DNA of 64,000 nt, taken from assembly GCA_002428985.1 (NCBI GenBank), contig DIYL01000002.1:600637-664636 (forward strand), given 5' to 3'. The notes beneath the pieces are model-generated. The model saw only the letters and a list, made by a program, of their open reading frames with translations, searched no databases and was not told the origin of the DNA. Made by a program: the position numbers and the translations under genes. Source of the DNA: Anaerolineales bacterium UBA6055 (lineage in GTDB: Bacteria > Chloroflexota > Anaerolineae > Aggregatilineales > Phototrophicaceae). Of this stretch, positions 25,018-33,936 are shown one piece after another. How positions within the stretch are numbered: the first letter of the stretch is position 1; each line of letters starts with the position of its first letter.

Positions 25018-25908
25018 TTACCCTAAGACCTGCGAAAAATGTGTCTCAAGTTTTTCTTTCATTTTATCGACACCTTCGCCGGTTGCAAGCAATTTAATAT
25101 CGCCACCTTGAATAATCGCTTTGAGAATTTTTTGCTGTGCATGTCCGGTGCGGAATGCTGTTGCCAATTCTTGTGCAAATCGTCCACTACCTTCGAGCAC
25201 AAGAACCGGAATTTTATGATCGCCTTTTGCTGTCGCTAGATAAATGTCTTGCTGAGCAATCTTGCCACCATTAATTAGTATACCGAGGGCATGTTTTTGT
25301 TTGTTCCCACATATTGCACGGGTCATATTGATAATTGTCTGCGATTCTCCACCCCACTCATCAGAGTTTACCAATACAAAGTGCGAATGATTCCCATCCA
25401 ATTCAGCTTCATTAGATTCATTCACATGACCAGGGTATTGGACTTTGCCATGTGGGGCAATGCCAACGAGTGGAAAACTATAGTTATGTTTGCGCCGCGC
25501 CTCACCAATCATCTGCATAACGCCAGATTCTGTACCACCGTCCACAATAATGATGCCATTTTCGGCAGCAAATCTAGCAACCCCTTCATCCATAATTTGT
25601 CGGGTCTTTTCAATATCTTCTTTGGACATCGCACCCGCACCACCGGAAATAAAGATACAAGGGGCAGGGACATCAAGGTTTAATGCTTTGGTTATTTCGT
25701 CTGCGGATGTATCTTGTTCAACCTGAATCGCAGTCGCCGTATGCCCTTCTTCGAATCGGATTTCAAACGTTTTGTGATTCATCATAGAGTTCCCTGTACC
25801 ATCTGGCAGATTTCTTTCGGGACGATGTTTATCTAACGTGGTAATACCATCCAAAGACGCAAATATGAGTGCGAGAATAATACTACTAATCATCAAACCT
25901 ATATCCAT
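25018..25908 (-). CDS. Membrane-anchored TRPM-type SLOG (LSDAT) domain protein
   Basis: This 296-residue protein starts at ATG 25908, seven bases after AAAGG; an ATG at 25914 is too close to the site. One N-terminal helix (GLMISSIILALIFASLDGI) precedes a domain with the motifs PCIFISGGAGAMSKED near residue 85, IIIVDGGTESGVM near 122, and LVGIAPHGKVQYPG and DSEEWGGESQTII-like segments. These match the SLOG family found at the N-terminus of TRPM channels (LSDAT), here in its prokaryotic form. SLOG domains bind or process nucleotide derivatives such as ADP-ribose, and comparative genomics links them to nucleotide signalling and defence. There is no effector gene beside it. Confidence 0.8.
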   Translation of the reverse strand: MDIGLMISSIILALIFASLDGITTLDKHRPERNLPDGTGNSMMNHKTFEIRFEEGHTATAIQVEQDTSADEITKALNLDVPAPCIFISGGAGAMSKEDIEKTRQIMDEGVARFAAENGIIIVDGGTESGVMQMIGEARRKHNYSFPLVGIAPHGKVQYPGHVNESNEAELDGNHSHFVLVNSDEWGGESQTIINMTRAICGNKQKHALGILINGGKIAQQDIYLATAKGDHKIPVLVLEGSGRFAQELATAFRTGHAQQKILKAIIQGGDIKLLATGEGVDKMKEKLETHFSQVLG

Positions 25909-26010
25909 TGTCATACCTTTCTGTCGGATTGTATTTAGTTTACAATGCAGACAATGGATTTTTGGCGTGTATCCCGTAGGAAGCCTGTATATTTATCGTT
26001 AGGTTATTTG

Positions 26011-27105
26011 ATGTCTGCCCCTTTTGCTACACAACTTCTTGATTGGTTTACCGAACATCGTGTTGATCTACCATGGCGACGAGATGCCACAGCCTATCAT
26101 GTTTGGTTGTCCGAAATTATGTTGCAACAAACGCAAATCGACACCGTTATTCCATATTATATGCGATTTTTAGAAAATTACCCGTCGATTGACAAACTTG
26201 CTTCTACCGAAATTGATATGGTTTTGAAACAATGGGAAGGGCTGGGTTATTATAGTCGGGCGCGCAACTTACATAAAACCGCGCAAATCGTCACCAATGA
26301 GCACAATGGAGAATTCCCCAATACTGTCGAAGGATTACTGAAACTTCCGGGTATCGGACGGTATACAGCAGGTGCAATTGCAAGTATTGCATTTGATGTA
26401 TCCGCACCTGTGCTGGATGGTAATGTGATACGGGTATTTACACGCATCTTGGATATGGGTGCAGATGTCACCCAAACATCAACCAAAAACAAGCTATGGG
26501 ACGTCGCAGAGGATTGGGTCACTGATACACGCGCCGGAGATTATAACCAAGCATTGATGGAACTCGGGCAATATATTTGTCGGCCCAAAAATCCGACATG
26601 TAGCGTGTGTCCAATTCAATCGCATTGCAAGGCATTTGCAAACAACACACAGTCCGACCGTCCAGTAAAAAAGAAGAAAGCCCCTACACCCCACTATGAT
26701 GTCGCAGCGGGGCTTATTCGCGATAAAGAAGGCCGCTTGCTGATTGCACAACGTCCGATGGATGGGTTATTGGGTGGTTTATGGGAGTTCCCCGGCGGTA
26801 AACAAGAAGATAATGAGACATTAAAAGAATGCCTTGCCCGTGAATTGCGCGAAGAGTTAGCAATTGAGGTCGATGTGCATGATTTATTTGTTTCAGTAAA
26901 ACATGCATTTACACACTTCAAAATTACACTCCATGCGTTTGAGTGTGTGTATCAAAGCGCGATGTCACCCCATAGTGAACCCCAAGCAATTGAAGTAAAA
27001 GATTGGGCATGGGTGACAGAAGACGCGTTAGATCAATATAGTTTTGGTAAAGCTGACAGACAAGTCATTCAGGCATTAAAAGACCGTAAAGACATGTTAT
27101 TTTAG
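26011..27105 (+). CDS. mutY: A/G-specific adenine DNA glycosylase MutY
   Basis: This 364-residue MutY starts at ATG 26011; the extra 22 residues of the longer frame from 25945 are not MutY-like. The N-terminal catalytic domain has LPWRRD and SEIMLQQTQ (with the catalytic Glu). The helix-hairpin-helix LLKLPGIGRYTAGAI lies near 108-122 and VLDGNV carries the catalytic Asp. The [4Fe-4S] cluster cysteines (C-X6-C-X2-C-X5-C) are near 190-206. The C-terminal Nudix-like domain (GLWEFPGGKQEDNETL) checks 8-oxoguanine. The enzyme removes A mispaired with 8-oxoG. The stop is back to back with the convergent ArsR-type gene. Confidence 0.97.
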   Translation: MSAPFATQLLDWFTEHRVDLPWRRDATAYHVWLSEIMLQQTQIDTVIPYYMRFLENYPSIDKLASTEIDMVLKQWEGLGYYSRARNLHKTAQIVTNEHNGEFPNTVEGLLKLPGIGRYTAGAIASIAFDVSAPVLDGNVIRVFTRILDMGADVTQTSTKNKLWDVAEDWVTDTRAGDYNQALMELGQYICRPKNPTCSVCPIQSHCKAFANNTQSDRPVKKKKAPTPHYDVAAGLIRDKEGRLLIAQRPMDGLLGGLWEFPGGKQEDNETLKECLARELREELAIEVDVHDLFVSVKHAFTHFKITLHAFECVYQSAMSPHSEPQAIEVKDWAWVTEDALDQYSFGKADRQVIQALKDRKDMLF

Positions 27106-27804
27106 TCAGTTGACAGGGTCTAGTCGGATTCCCAGTTGCTCCCTTAGCTGAATGTGCCCAATATGTGTAACAATGAGCGACCGATTTTGCTTGTGTCGCT
27201 TGACCCAACCAGACTCCAGAAACTTGCTTGCAATCGCAGACCCCAATGCACCACCAATATGATATTTTCGTTCACTCCAATCCAAGCAGGTAAACGCAAA
27301 TTTCCGTCGTTTTTTACGCAATACATCTAAGTCAATCTCCATAGTTTCAAACCAGATAGCCCCAGTTTCAGTAACTGTGTATTTATCATCATCGACAGTA
27401 ATGTAGCCCTTATCGATTAATGACTCGGTAACTGTAACACCGAGCCGACCAGCTAAATGATCATAACATGTACGCGCATAACATAACTCCGGAGAGATCT
27501 TACTGGGACGAGGCTTAATTTGTTTTGTCATGGGTGCAATCAATAGCAGAGATTCTATTAGCTCCGCAATAGTATGGCTCTTCAAGGCATAATAGCGGTG
27601 CCGTCCATTTTTCGTCATCGTAATGAGTTCACCATCCACAAGTTTTGATAAGTGAGAACTTGCCGTCTGTGGTGTAATACCTGCACGATAGGCTAATTCG
27701 GATGCGGGTAAAGCCTCACCCCCCATCAATGCCAATAGGATTTGTGCGCGGGTGGGTTCTCCAATTAGGCTGACAATGGTTGCTAAATCTGGTTCTTGTG
27801 ACAT
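27106..27804 (-). CDS. ArsR-family winged-helix transcriptional regulator
   Basis: In this 232-residue protein an ArsR-type winged helix lies at about 5-90: LIGEPTRAQILLALMGGEALPASELAYRAG, then PQTASSHLSKLVDGELI and the wing NGRHRYYAL. The C-terminal 140 residues (with GYITVDDDKYTVTETG and FTCLDWSERKYHIGGALGSAIASKF) match the extended ArsR proteins in which a second domain follows. Cys residues in CYARTC and FTCLDW could bind a ligand or metal. It diverges from a monooxygenase gene over a gap holding a TTTCG/CGAAA dyad and probably represses that gene. Confidence 0.88.
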   Translation of the reverse strand: MSQEPDLATIVSLIGEPTRAQILLALMGGEALPASELAYRAGITPQTASSHLSKLVDGELITMTKNGRHRYYALKSHTIAELIESLLLIAPMTKQIKPRPSKISPELCYARTCYDHLAGRLGVTVTESLIDKGYITVDDDKYTVTETGAIWFETMEIDLDVLRKKRRKFAFTCLDWSERKYHIGGALGSAIASKFLESGWVKRHKQNRSLIVTHIGHIQLREQLGIRLDPVN

Positions 27805-27855
27805 GAATTCGCTCTCTATATTTATCTAACTCATCATCATAATTGTATGACATCC

Positions 27856-27879
27856 ATATTTCGATGACAACCGAAACAT
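27856..27879. promoter_or_regulatory. Dyad in the ArsR/ABM divergent promoter region
   Basis: ATATTTCG (27856-27863) and CGAAACAT (27872-27879) form an inverted repeat with an eight-base spacer; seven of eight positions are symmetric. It lies midway in the 129-base gap between the ArsR gene and the ABM gene and is the best operator candidate for this regulator. Confidence 0.45.
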
Positions 27880-27933
27880 AGATACATCCTAATCATATAA
27901 AATGATGTTATCGGTTAAAGTGAAGAGGTTTCT

Positions 27934-28248
27934 ATGATTGCGATGATTTTTGAGTTTTGGCTCGATGAAGACCATATCGATGCATATACGGCTCATTCTA
28001 AACGAATGCGGGAACTAGTTGACACGATTGACGGGTTTATATCGGTTGAACGCTACCAAAGTGATGCAGATGCAAACAAAATCCTTGCCTTAGGGTTTTT
28101 TCGTGATGAAGAGGCTGTTGCAGCATGGCGTAACCATGCCGAACATCAACAAGCACAGAAAATAGGAAAAGAGCGTTATTACACAGATTACCGTTTGAGG
28201 ATGGCAGAAGTTGTCCGTGATTATGGTATGCCGTTAAAAAACACATAG
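27934..28248 (+). CDS. Antibiotic biosynthesis monooxygenase (ABM) domain protein
   Basis: This 104-residue protein has the dimeric alpha/beta-barrel pattern of ABM proteins: MIAMIFEFWLDEDHIDAYTAH, then GFISVERYQSD, LALGFFRDEEAVAAWRNHAEHQQAQKIG and a final YRLRMAEVVRD strand. Such small proteins oxidise or bind aromatic compounds, degrade haem, or act as stress proteins. No haem-binding motif is obvious, so the substrate is unknown. GAGG precedes the start. It is followed after 30 bases by an ACT-domain gene, likely in one transcript. Confidence 0.85.
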   Translation: MIAMIFEFWLDEDHIDAYTAHSKRMRELVDTIDGFISVERYQSDADANKILALGFFRDEEAVAAWRNHAEHQQAQKIGKERYYTDYRLRMAEVVRDYGMPLKNT

Positions 28249-28278
28249 CAAAACCTTTAATAATTAGGAGATCAATCA

Positions 28279-28671
28279 ATGTACGATTTAACGATTCAAT
28301 TAGATCATGTTCCCGGTGCATTAGCGCAGATGGGAGAAACACTCGGTAATGCAGGTATCAGTGTAGAAGGTGGTGGTGCGTTCACAGTCAATGGTAATGG
28401 CATTGCTCATTTTTTATTTGAAGATGGCGAAGCTGCAAGAGTCGCTTTAGAGGACGTAGGAATTAAAGTCTTAGCCGTACGAGAAGTACTCGTACAACGA
28501 CTTAAACAAGATGTGCCGGGACAACTTGGTAAACTAACGCGTATGATGTCTGATGCTGGCATCAATATTGAAACACTTTATAGTGATCATGATCATCAAT
28601 TGATACTGGTCGTAGACAATCCACAATTAGGCAGGCAAGTATCAGAGGCATGGATGAATAAACACTTTTAA
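28279..28671 (+). CDS. Double ACT-domain protein
   Basis: This 130-residue protein consists of two ACT-like halves: YDLTIQLDHVPGALAQMGETLGNAGISVEG (1-65) and QRLKQDVPGQLGKLTRMMSDAGINIETLY (72-130). Each has the beta-alpha-beta start with PG before the ligand-binding turn. Free-standing ACT proteins sense amino acids and act as regulatory subunits. It has AGGAG before the ATG. It probably shares a transcript with the ABM gene. No partner enzyme is visible. Confidence 0.85.
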   Translation: MYDLTIQLDHVPGALAQMGETLGNAGISVEGGGAFTVNGNGIAHFLFEDGEAARVALEDVGIKVLAVREVLVQRLKQDVPGQLGKLTRMMSDAGINIETLYSDHDHQLILVVDNPQLGRQVSEAWMNKHF

Positions 28672-28704
28672 TAAATGGGTTGTCTTTTTCTCAGAGAATC
28701 GAAT

Positions 28705-30297
28705 TTAGTGATTGGATTGGTAGCTTGGTAACTGAATTGTAAATATTGTTCCTTCATCAACAACACTATCAACCGTAATTGTGCCGTTGTGGAGTTCAAC
28801 CACCTTTTTGGAAATCGCTAAACCTAATCCAGTCGAAGCAATTGAACCTGTATTTCGGGATTTATCAACGCGATAGAATCGTTCAAATATTCGGTCGATT
28901 TCATCAGCGGACATACCAATACCATGGTCTTGTATCTGGATATGAATTTGATCATCAGTTTTATAGGCTTTGACATGAATGACAGTCCCATCTGGCGAAA
29001 AGACAATGGCATTCTCAATGATGTTCCCAATTGCCTGTTGCATAGATGTCATATCAGCATAGATCTGTAAATCGTCAGATTCAGTTTCATTGATGATTTG
29101 AATATTTCTTTCATCCGCAACAGATTGATATACTTTGATGATATCGGGCAAATAGAGACTCAGGTTGACTTGTTCTTGATACAACTTTTGACTGAGGTCG
29201 AGACGGGACATATCAAACATATCTTCAATCAGTGCAACAAGCCGATTGACATGATTTTCGAGTTTGATTAGTTGCAATTTTTGTTTGTCGTCGGTGATAT
29301 ACCGATTCAGAAGATAAATTGATGTATTGATTGTAGATAGTGGCGTTTTGAGATCATGTGACGCATTATCTATAAAACGCTGTAAAACTTGTATTTGGTC
29401 TTCTTCACGGCGGTAGGCTAATAACTTTTCGTCTTGTTCTTTACGCTGTGTGATTTCTTTGCCGCCCCCGTAAAATCCGACAACTCTTTCGCCCGAATCA
29501 TCCCATAATGGACGACGATAAATATAGACCCATTTCTGTTCACCTTGGCGAGTGATAATACGATACGCGCCTTCGGTATTTTCACCGGCAAGTGTTTTTG
29601 CTATATCAGCTTCAACTCTTTCGACTTCATCAGGATGATATAAACCAAATGTACCATCCACCACAGACTCTCGTCCATAACCTGTAATCCGTTCGAATGC
29701 TTCTAAGGTCGTCCAGACCCGATACCATTCGTTGTTCTCATCAAGGCGATACAGGTAAGCATAATCCGACATCAATTCGGAGATAATCCGATAGCGTTCT
29801 TCGCTTTCTTTTAACACCTGTTCGGCTTGCACTTTTTCTGTCATATCGCGCAGAACCGTCACATAGCCTTGAGTTTCTTGGTTTTCATCAAAAATCATGG
29901 CTGTTGTCCCCATAATCGGGATAGATGTGCCATCTTTGCGATGATGAATCATTTCGCCACGCCAGATACCTTGTTTCCGAAATTGTTGTTGCGCAAAGGC
30001 ATTTGTTGTGTCGTCAGTATACTCAGTCCCTAACAATTCCGTAGCGTTGCGTCCCAGAGCTTCTGCTTCAGTCCAACCATATAATTGTTCGGCAGCACGA
30101 TTCCATGAGACAATGTTAAAGTCAGAATCGCTAGAGATAACAGGATCAAGAACGAAATCTAAAAGTTGCGCCTGGTATCGACAGGATTTTGAGATGTCTC
30201 GTTCGGCTTTTAATTCAGCCTCTAAATCCTGTATCTTTTGAGCTTGTTGTTTGAGTTGTGTCAGCATTTCGGCTGGTGTCAAGTTGTCAAATTGCAT
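28705..30297 (-). CDS. PAS-domain sensor histidine kinase
   Basis: This 530-residue cytoplasmic sensor kinase has no membrane helices. The N-terminus is a coiled coil (ML TQLKQQAQKIQDLEAELK). PAS domain 1 (about 35-150, WNRAAEQLYGWTEAEALG) and PAS domain 2 (about 175-290, with a PAC end) are followed by a dimerisation helix with SHDLKTPLSTIN, whose His lies near residue 313. A GHKL ATPase has NIIENAIVFSP, DHGIGM and STGLGLAISKKVVELHNG. PAS domains sense a soluble cue or ligand. No response regulator is adjacent; the single-domain one at 54.7 kb is a possible but unlinked partner. The start at 30297 lacks a good ribosome site; 30336 is possible. Confidence 0.93.
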   Translation of the reverse strand: MQFDNLTPAEMLTQLKQQAQKIQDLEAELKAERDISKSCRYQAQLLDFVLDPVISSDSDFNIVSWNRAAEQLYGWTEAEALGRNATELLGTEYTDDTTNAFAQQQFRKQGIWRGEMIHHRKDGTSIPIMGTTAMIFDENQETQGYVTVLRDMTEKVQAEQVLKESEERYRIISELMSDYAYLYRLDENNEWYRVWTTLEAFERITGYGRESVVDGTFGLYHPDEVERVEADIAKTLAGENTEGAYRIITRQGEQKWVYIYRRPLWDDSGERVVGFYGGGKEITQRKEQDEKLLAYRREEDQIQVLQRFIDNASHDLKTPLSTINTSIYLLNRYITDDKQKLQLIKLENHVNRLVALIEDMFDMSRLDLSQKLYQEQVNLSLYLPDIIKVYQSVADERNIQIINETESDDLQIYADMTSMQQAIGNIIENAIVFSPDGTVIHVKAYKTDDQIHIQIQDHGIGMSADEIDRIFERFYRVDKSRNTGSIASTGLGLAISKKVVELHNGTITVDSVVDEGTIFTIQLPSYQSNH

Positions 30298-30395
30298 GAT
30301 GCTTATGAGTTTGATATTATTTGGTATTATGTACAATCATATAACAAGAGGATATATGTTCAAATATCCTCTCGTTAGAAATTAGTTGTGTTTAT

Positions 30396-31814
30396 TTAAC
30401 CTGCGGTTGGTCCGATAACGGGTCCACCTAATTTAATTACGGGTTGATCCATCGGGGTTAGCCACTTCTTCCATGCCCCACTCTCATAGAAATAGTTCGG
30501 CTTACTTGGATCAAATTTAGTTGTGATCTGATTCACCATCTCATCAGACATAAAGTAGAGTGGGTTAATTATCCATGATCCTTTGTATCGTATCTCAAAG
30601 TGTAAGTGGCGAAGGCGGAATTCTGATGGGTCAAGCTCGCCTAGTTTTGTATCAACCGATACAGCTTCCCCCGCAGAGAATTTTGTTGTGTTGGTCAAGT
30701 GTTGATAAATCAATGTATATGAGCCTGATTTGAGAAAAATACCGAAACGATCTTCTTTGACGAAGGTAGCATTAACACCTGCATAAGTCGGCACATACGA
30801 GTCGTTATTGCCGAAATCTAGACCACTGTGTAAGCCCTGCGCATAGCGATGATACCCCCAAGATGTCCCATGTCTATAAGCATAGACATTGTTGCCAAAG
30901 TATTGGAACCAGTGGGTTGTGTTGAGATCAACAGGCATACGTTTAATAAGCGTTTTAAGGTCTGGTAGGGTGCTCACATCAGGACCATCCGCGGTCATCG
31001 TTGCAACTTTTTCAACCGTACCCGGTTCAGCAAGGAAAACCTGAGAACCACTGGTATTTTGCGCAGCAGACCAACCATCAGCATGTTGATACCAGATGTA
31101 CCCATCATTTTCTGTTTTTGATGTGGCATCGAGTTCGACAATCGTACCCGCCGGAATCCATTTGATGAATGTGCCACTTAAATCACCGATGTTACGGATA
31201 CGGACATCGACTTTTGCCTGTAGTTTCAATGTCTCAGATGTTGGCTGTACCACTGGCGGTGGTGCATTATTTACAGGTTCATTGGTCTGCGGTGTTTCTT
31301 GTGTTTTTGGTTGTTCGGTGGTTTTAGGTGTTGTCTCAACTGGTTTTTCGACTTCTTCCATAAATGTCCAACGTCCATCTAATGATTTAGACGCTGACCA
31401 TCCCTCGCTGTGTTGCCACCAGATATACCCATCAGACTCTGTACGTGAGCTGGATTTTGTCTCGACAGTTTCACCACTATCAAGCCAACGCACCATAGCA
31501 CCCGCGAGTGTCGGTTGTCGACGGACGCGCACATTACGATTGGTCTTTAAGTAGACGGTGGTATCTTCAGGTTCTTTATTTTCAGGTTTAGCTTCATCTT
31601 TAATTTTTTGTGCAAAAACGCGACTGTTATCAACGGCACGTAATGCTGACCACCCGTCCTCATGTTCAATCCACACATAGCCACCCGCTACGGTTTCTGA
31701 ATCGCTATCAGCAGCGAATTGAAATCCGGTTTCGAGCTGTTTGAGCCATTGTCCATTGGGTTCGAGCCGAACAGATAATGGTCCGTCAGTAATTTCATAT
31801 GTCTGTAACGCCAT
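30396..31814 (-). CDS. SH3-domain and M23 metallopeptidase protein
   Basis: This 472-residue protein has three SH3-like repeats with the same core (GYVWIEHEDGWSALRA, GYIWWQHSEGWSASKS, GYIWYQHADGWSAAQN), a Pro/Thr-rich linker between the second and third, and a C-terminal M23 (LytM) fold. Zinc-ligand motifs are HSGLD near 328, YQHL and HLHFEI near 404. Such enzymes cut peptidoglycan crosslinks, and bacterial SH3 domains bind the wall. There is no obvious signal peptide, so export would need another route, or the substrate is inside. AAGGGG precedes the ATG. It ends a four-gene unit. Confidence 0.8.
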   Translation of the reverse strand: MALQTYEITDGPLSVRLEPNGQWLKQLETGFQFAADSDSETVAGGYVWIEHEDGWSALRAVDNSRVFAQKIKDEAKPENKEPEDTTVYLKTNRNVRVRRQPTLAGAMVRWLDSGETVETKSSSRTESDGYIWWQHSEGWSASKSLDGRWTFMEEVEKPVETTPKTTEQPKTQETPQTNEPVNNAPPPVVQPTSETLKLQAKVDVRIRNIGDLSGTFIKWIPAGTIVELDATSKTENDGYIWYQHADGWSAAQNTSGSQVFLAEPGTVEKVATMTADGPDVSTLPDLKTLIKRMPVDLNTTHWFQYFGNNVYAYRHGTSWGYHRYAQGLHSGLDFGNNDSYVPTYAGVNATFVKEDRFGIFLKSGSYTLIYQHLTNTTKFSAGEAVSVDTKLGELDPSEFRLRHLHFEIRYKGSWIINPLYFMSDEMVNQITTKFDPSKPNYFYESGAWKKWLTPMDQPVIKLGGPVIGPTAG

Positions 31815-31941
31815 TCCATACCCCTTATCAATTTAAATAATCATTCTTATTATAATCTGAATCTAAAACTATGCTGATTTAGGGGTAGATGATGTTACTG
31901 ATTGCGGATGTGTGATGTCTAAAGTAACAGTACTATCACAT

Positions 31942-32856
31942 TCACGCTAACTCGGTAGGCATTATGCCATCACCTGTTATTTTCACTTGGTGCAAGGCGG
32001 TACTACCTGACCAACCCACGGATTGATTAATATCTGACGATGGTCTGAGAAAAATCTCTATATTATCAACCATTTCATTGGGCGCTATTTGCAAGGCTTT
32101 ATTTTGACCATTATTGGCACTTCCACCGCGAAGATTAATTTCACTTACCACATTACCATTTTCGCCACCTATACGTGACCGAATCATTTGACGACAATTA
32201 TTCGTATCGAGACCTTTATCAAAATCAAAAATCATCTCGATCAAATCCACATGCACTACCTCACTAAAATCAATTTTCATATATATCATAACAGCCCAAG
32301 CTGATGGTCCCGTCATTATTTGTACACTCTGCCATCCGATTCCCGCAATATAATCAGCACCATCAGTATTGTTGTAATGAACACCGGGTCGCCAATCATT
32401 CTTCGCAGTTACAAAGTTGCTCACATATTCAAAATATGCATTAATCTTTAACTCAACTGTAAATGCACCATCACTATAAATCTCGAAGCGTTTGACCTGC
32501 TTATTATCCAAATCGTTGACATTTGTCAAATCATGCACGACATTATCGCAGTCGGTATAGCGCGCGGACGGAAATCCGGTCGGTGTTGTATGACCAGTGA
32601 CGGACACAACGTTGAGCACGGAACAGGCTGTATCCAGTGCAAATGTGTAGATGCCCTTAAACACACCATCTGTATCAGCGGTGTCTTGGGTGACTGTCCA
32701 GACACCTGTAGTTTCATTAACTTGTGGATCAGGTTGCGTATTATTGTCATCACCAACGAGTGTTTCACCACCACGCCAATTGAGCAGTTGTTCGATAATG
32801 GCTTGATTTTCATCTACACTGGTTACAAGATCATTGAGTATGCTGTTAAATGTCAT
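31942..32856 (-). CDS. Hypothetical beta-rich protein
   Basis: This 304-residue protein has no signal peptide and no membrane helix. It has a short N-terminal helix (SILNDLVTSVDENQAIIEQLLNWRGGETL) and then a long beta-rich body, with segments such as GVWTVTQDTADTDGVFKGIYTFALDT and a C-terminal HQVKITGDG. The strand-dense pattern recalls phage or surface structural proteins, but no family can be named. GAGGAGA precedes the ATG 15 bases after the preceding gene. It is the third of four genes, between a propeller-like protein and the SH3-M23 protein. Confidence 0.55.
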   Translation of the reverse strand: MTFNSILNDLVTSVDENQAIIEQLLNWRGGETLVGDDNNTQPDPQVNETTGVWTVTQDTADTDGVFKGIYTFALDTACSVLNVVSVTGHTTPTGFPSARYTDCDNVVHDLTNVNDLDNKQVKRFEIYSDGAFTVELKINAYFEYVSNFVTAKNDWRPGVHYNNTDGADYIAGIGWQSVQIMTGPSAWAVMIYMKIDFSEVVHVDLIEMIFDFDKGLDTNNCRQMIRSRIGGENGNVVSEINLRGGSANNGQNKALQIAPNEMVDNIEIFLRPSSDINQSVGWSGSTALHQVKITGDGIMPTELA

Positions 32857-32871
32857 AATTATTCTCCTCAG

Positions 32872-33936
32872 CTATTCATCTATTTCAAAGTCAAGGTCAG
32901 AGATAAATCCACTGGCACAGTTGTTTGACACATCCCAACGAATCACTTGCCCAAAATTGGTCATCAAAAATATTGTATCGTTATCCAACCATATGGCTTT
33001 TTTTATAGTAGGGAAGACGATATTATCGTTACTTAAACTAAACATAATAATAGTTTTATGGGTTTCATAATTAGTAACCGAAAATCCGACTCTATGTCCC
33101 ATAACAAAGTAATCGCTATCATCACTCCAAACCATTTCCTGCCCACCAATTTGCCCAGATATTTCATAGGACTCAACTTGCAAGGAATCCATTGGCAGAA
33201 GTTCTAAATACGATTTTGAATCTCGAAATGTAACATAACTTAAAATATCTGAATGCGGTAACCATGCAGTATCAGACGAGACAAAGTCACTGTGATATAA
33301 CTCTACCAAATCAGAAATCATTTTATATATTGACAGTCGTTCACCATCTCGAATAGCAATATATTGTCCTGATGGTGACCATGAAACCTGTTTTGCTGGT
33401 TCGGAATCACTAAAGACGATTTCTTGCGTGTCTATATCATAAATTTGTAAGCCACGATATGAGACTGATGCTAATAACTCAGATTCTGGTAACCAATCAA
33501 TAGCATTCGAAATTTCAGGCACAATTATTTCTGACTCTGTTTCATTGAGCCACAAGCGAATTTCGGCTTCGGTATTTGTATCAGGGTAAAATTGACTGGC
33601 AACCAATAGTCCTAATTCTAAGTCTCTATTGCGCGTAAAACTTAAACTTACATTGTGTCTTCCTGCAACGGTCGGGGCATCAAATACAATGACTGGTTCT
33701 AAGGTTGATACATCTACAGCAACCATATCAACTTCATTTGCGATTACTAATTCTCCACCAGATGGAACAAGTATCATGTCCAATGCAGTCCGAACATAGT
33801 CCGTCCAATTTGCATTTTGAGCTAGTACGGTGATGATATCACCTTCACAAGACTCTAATTCCAATGATGGGATTTCTTGACCAATGATAGGAATAACAGA
33901 CAAACACCCTATCAATATTAATACTATTGTTCTCAT
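32872..33936 (-). CDS. Secreted beta-propeller protein
   Basis: This 354-residue protein has a signal peptide (RTIVLILIGCLSVIPIIGQ). Repeats of about 40 residues resemble TolB/WD40 blades: KQVSWSPSGQYIAIRDGERLSIYKM, DTAWLPHSDILSYVTFRDSKSYLELL and QEMVWSDDSDYFVMGHRV. The W-S-P/D-x-G type turns are those of WD40-like propellers. The protein is exported and probably acts as a binding scaffold. Its ATG overlaps the stop of the upstream 537-residue gene by four bases, so translation is coupled. Confidence 0.7.
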   Translation of the reverse strand: MRTIVLILIGCLSVIPIIGQEIPSLELESCEGDIITVLAQNANWTDYVRTALDMILVPSGGELVIANEVDMVAVDVSTLEPVIVFDAPTVAGRHNVSLSFTRNRDLELGLLVASQFYPDTNTEAEIRLWLNETESEIIVPEISNAIDWLPESELLASVSYRGLQIYDIDTQEIVFSDSEPAKQVSWSPSGQYIAIRDGERLSIYKMISDLVELYHSDFVSSDTAWLPHSDILSYVTFRDSKSYLELLPMDSLQVESYEISGQIGGQEMVWSDDSDYFVMGHRVGFSVTNYETHKTIIMFSLSNDNIVFPTIKKAIWLDNDTIFLMTNFGQVIRWDVSNNCASGFISDLDFEIDE

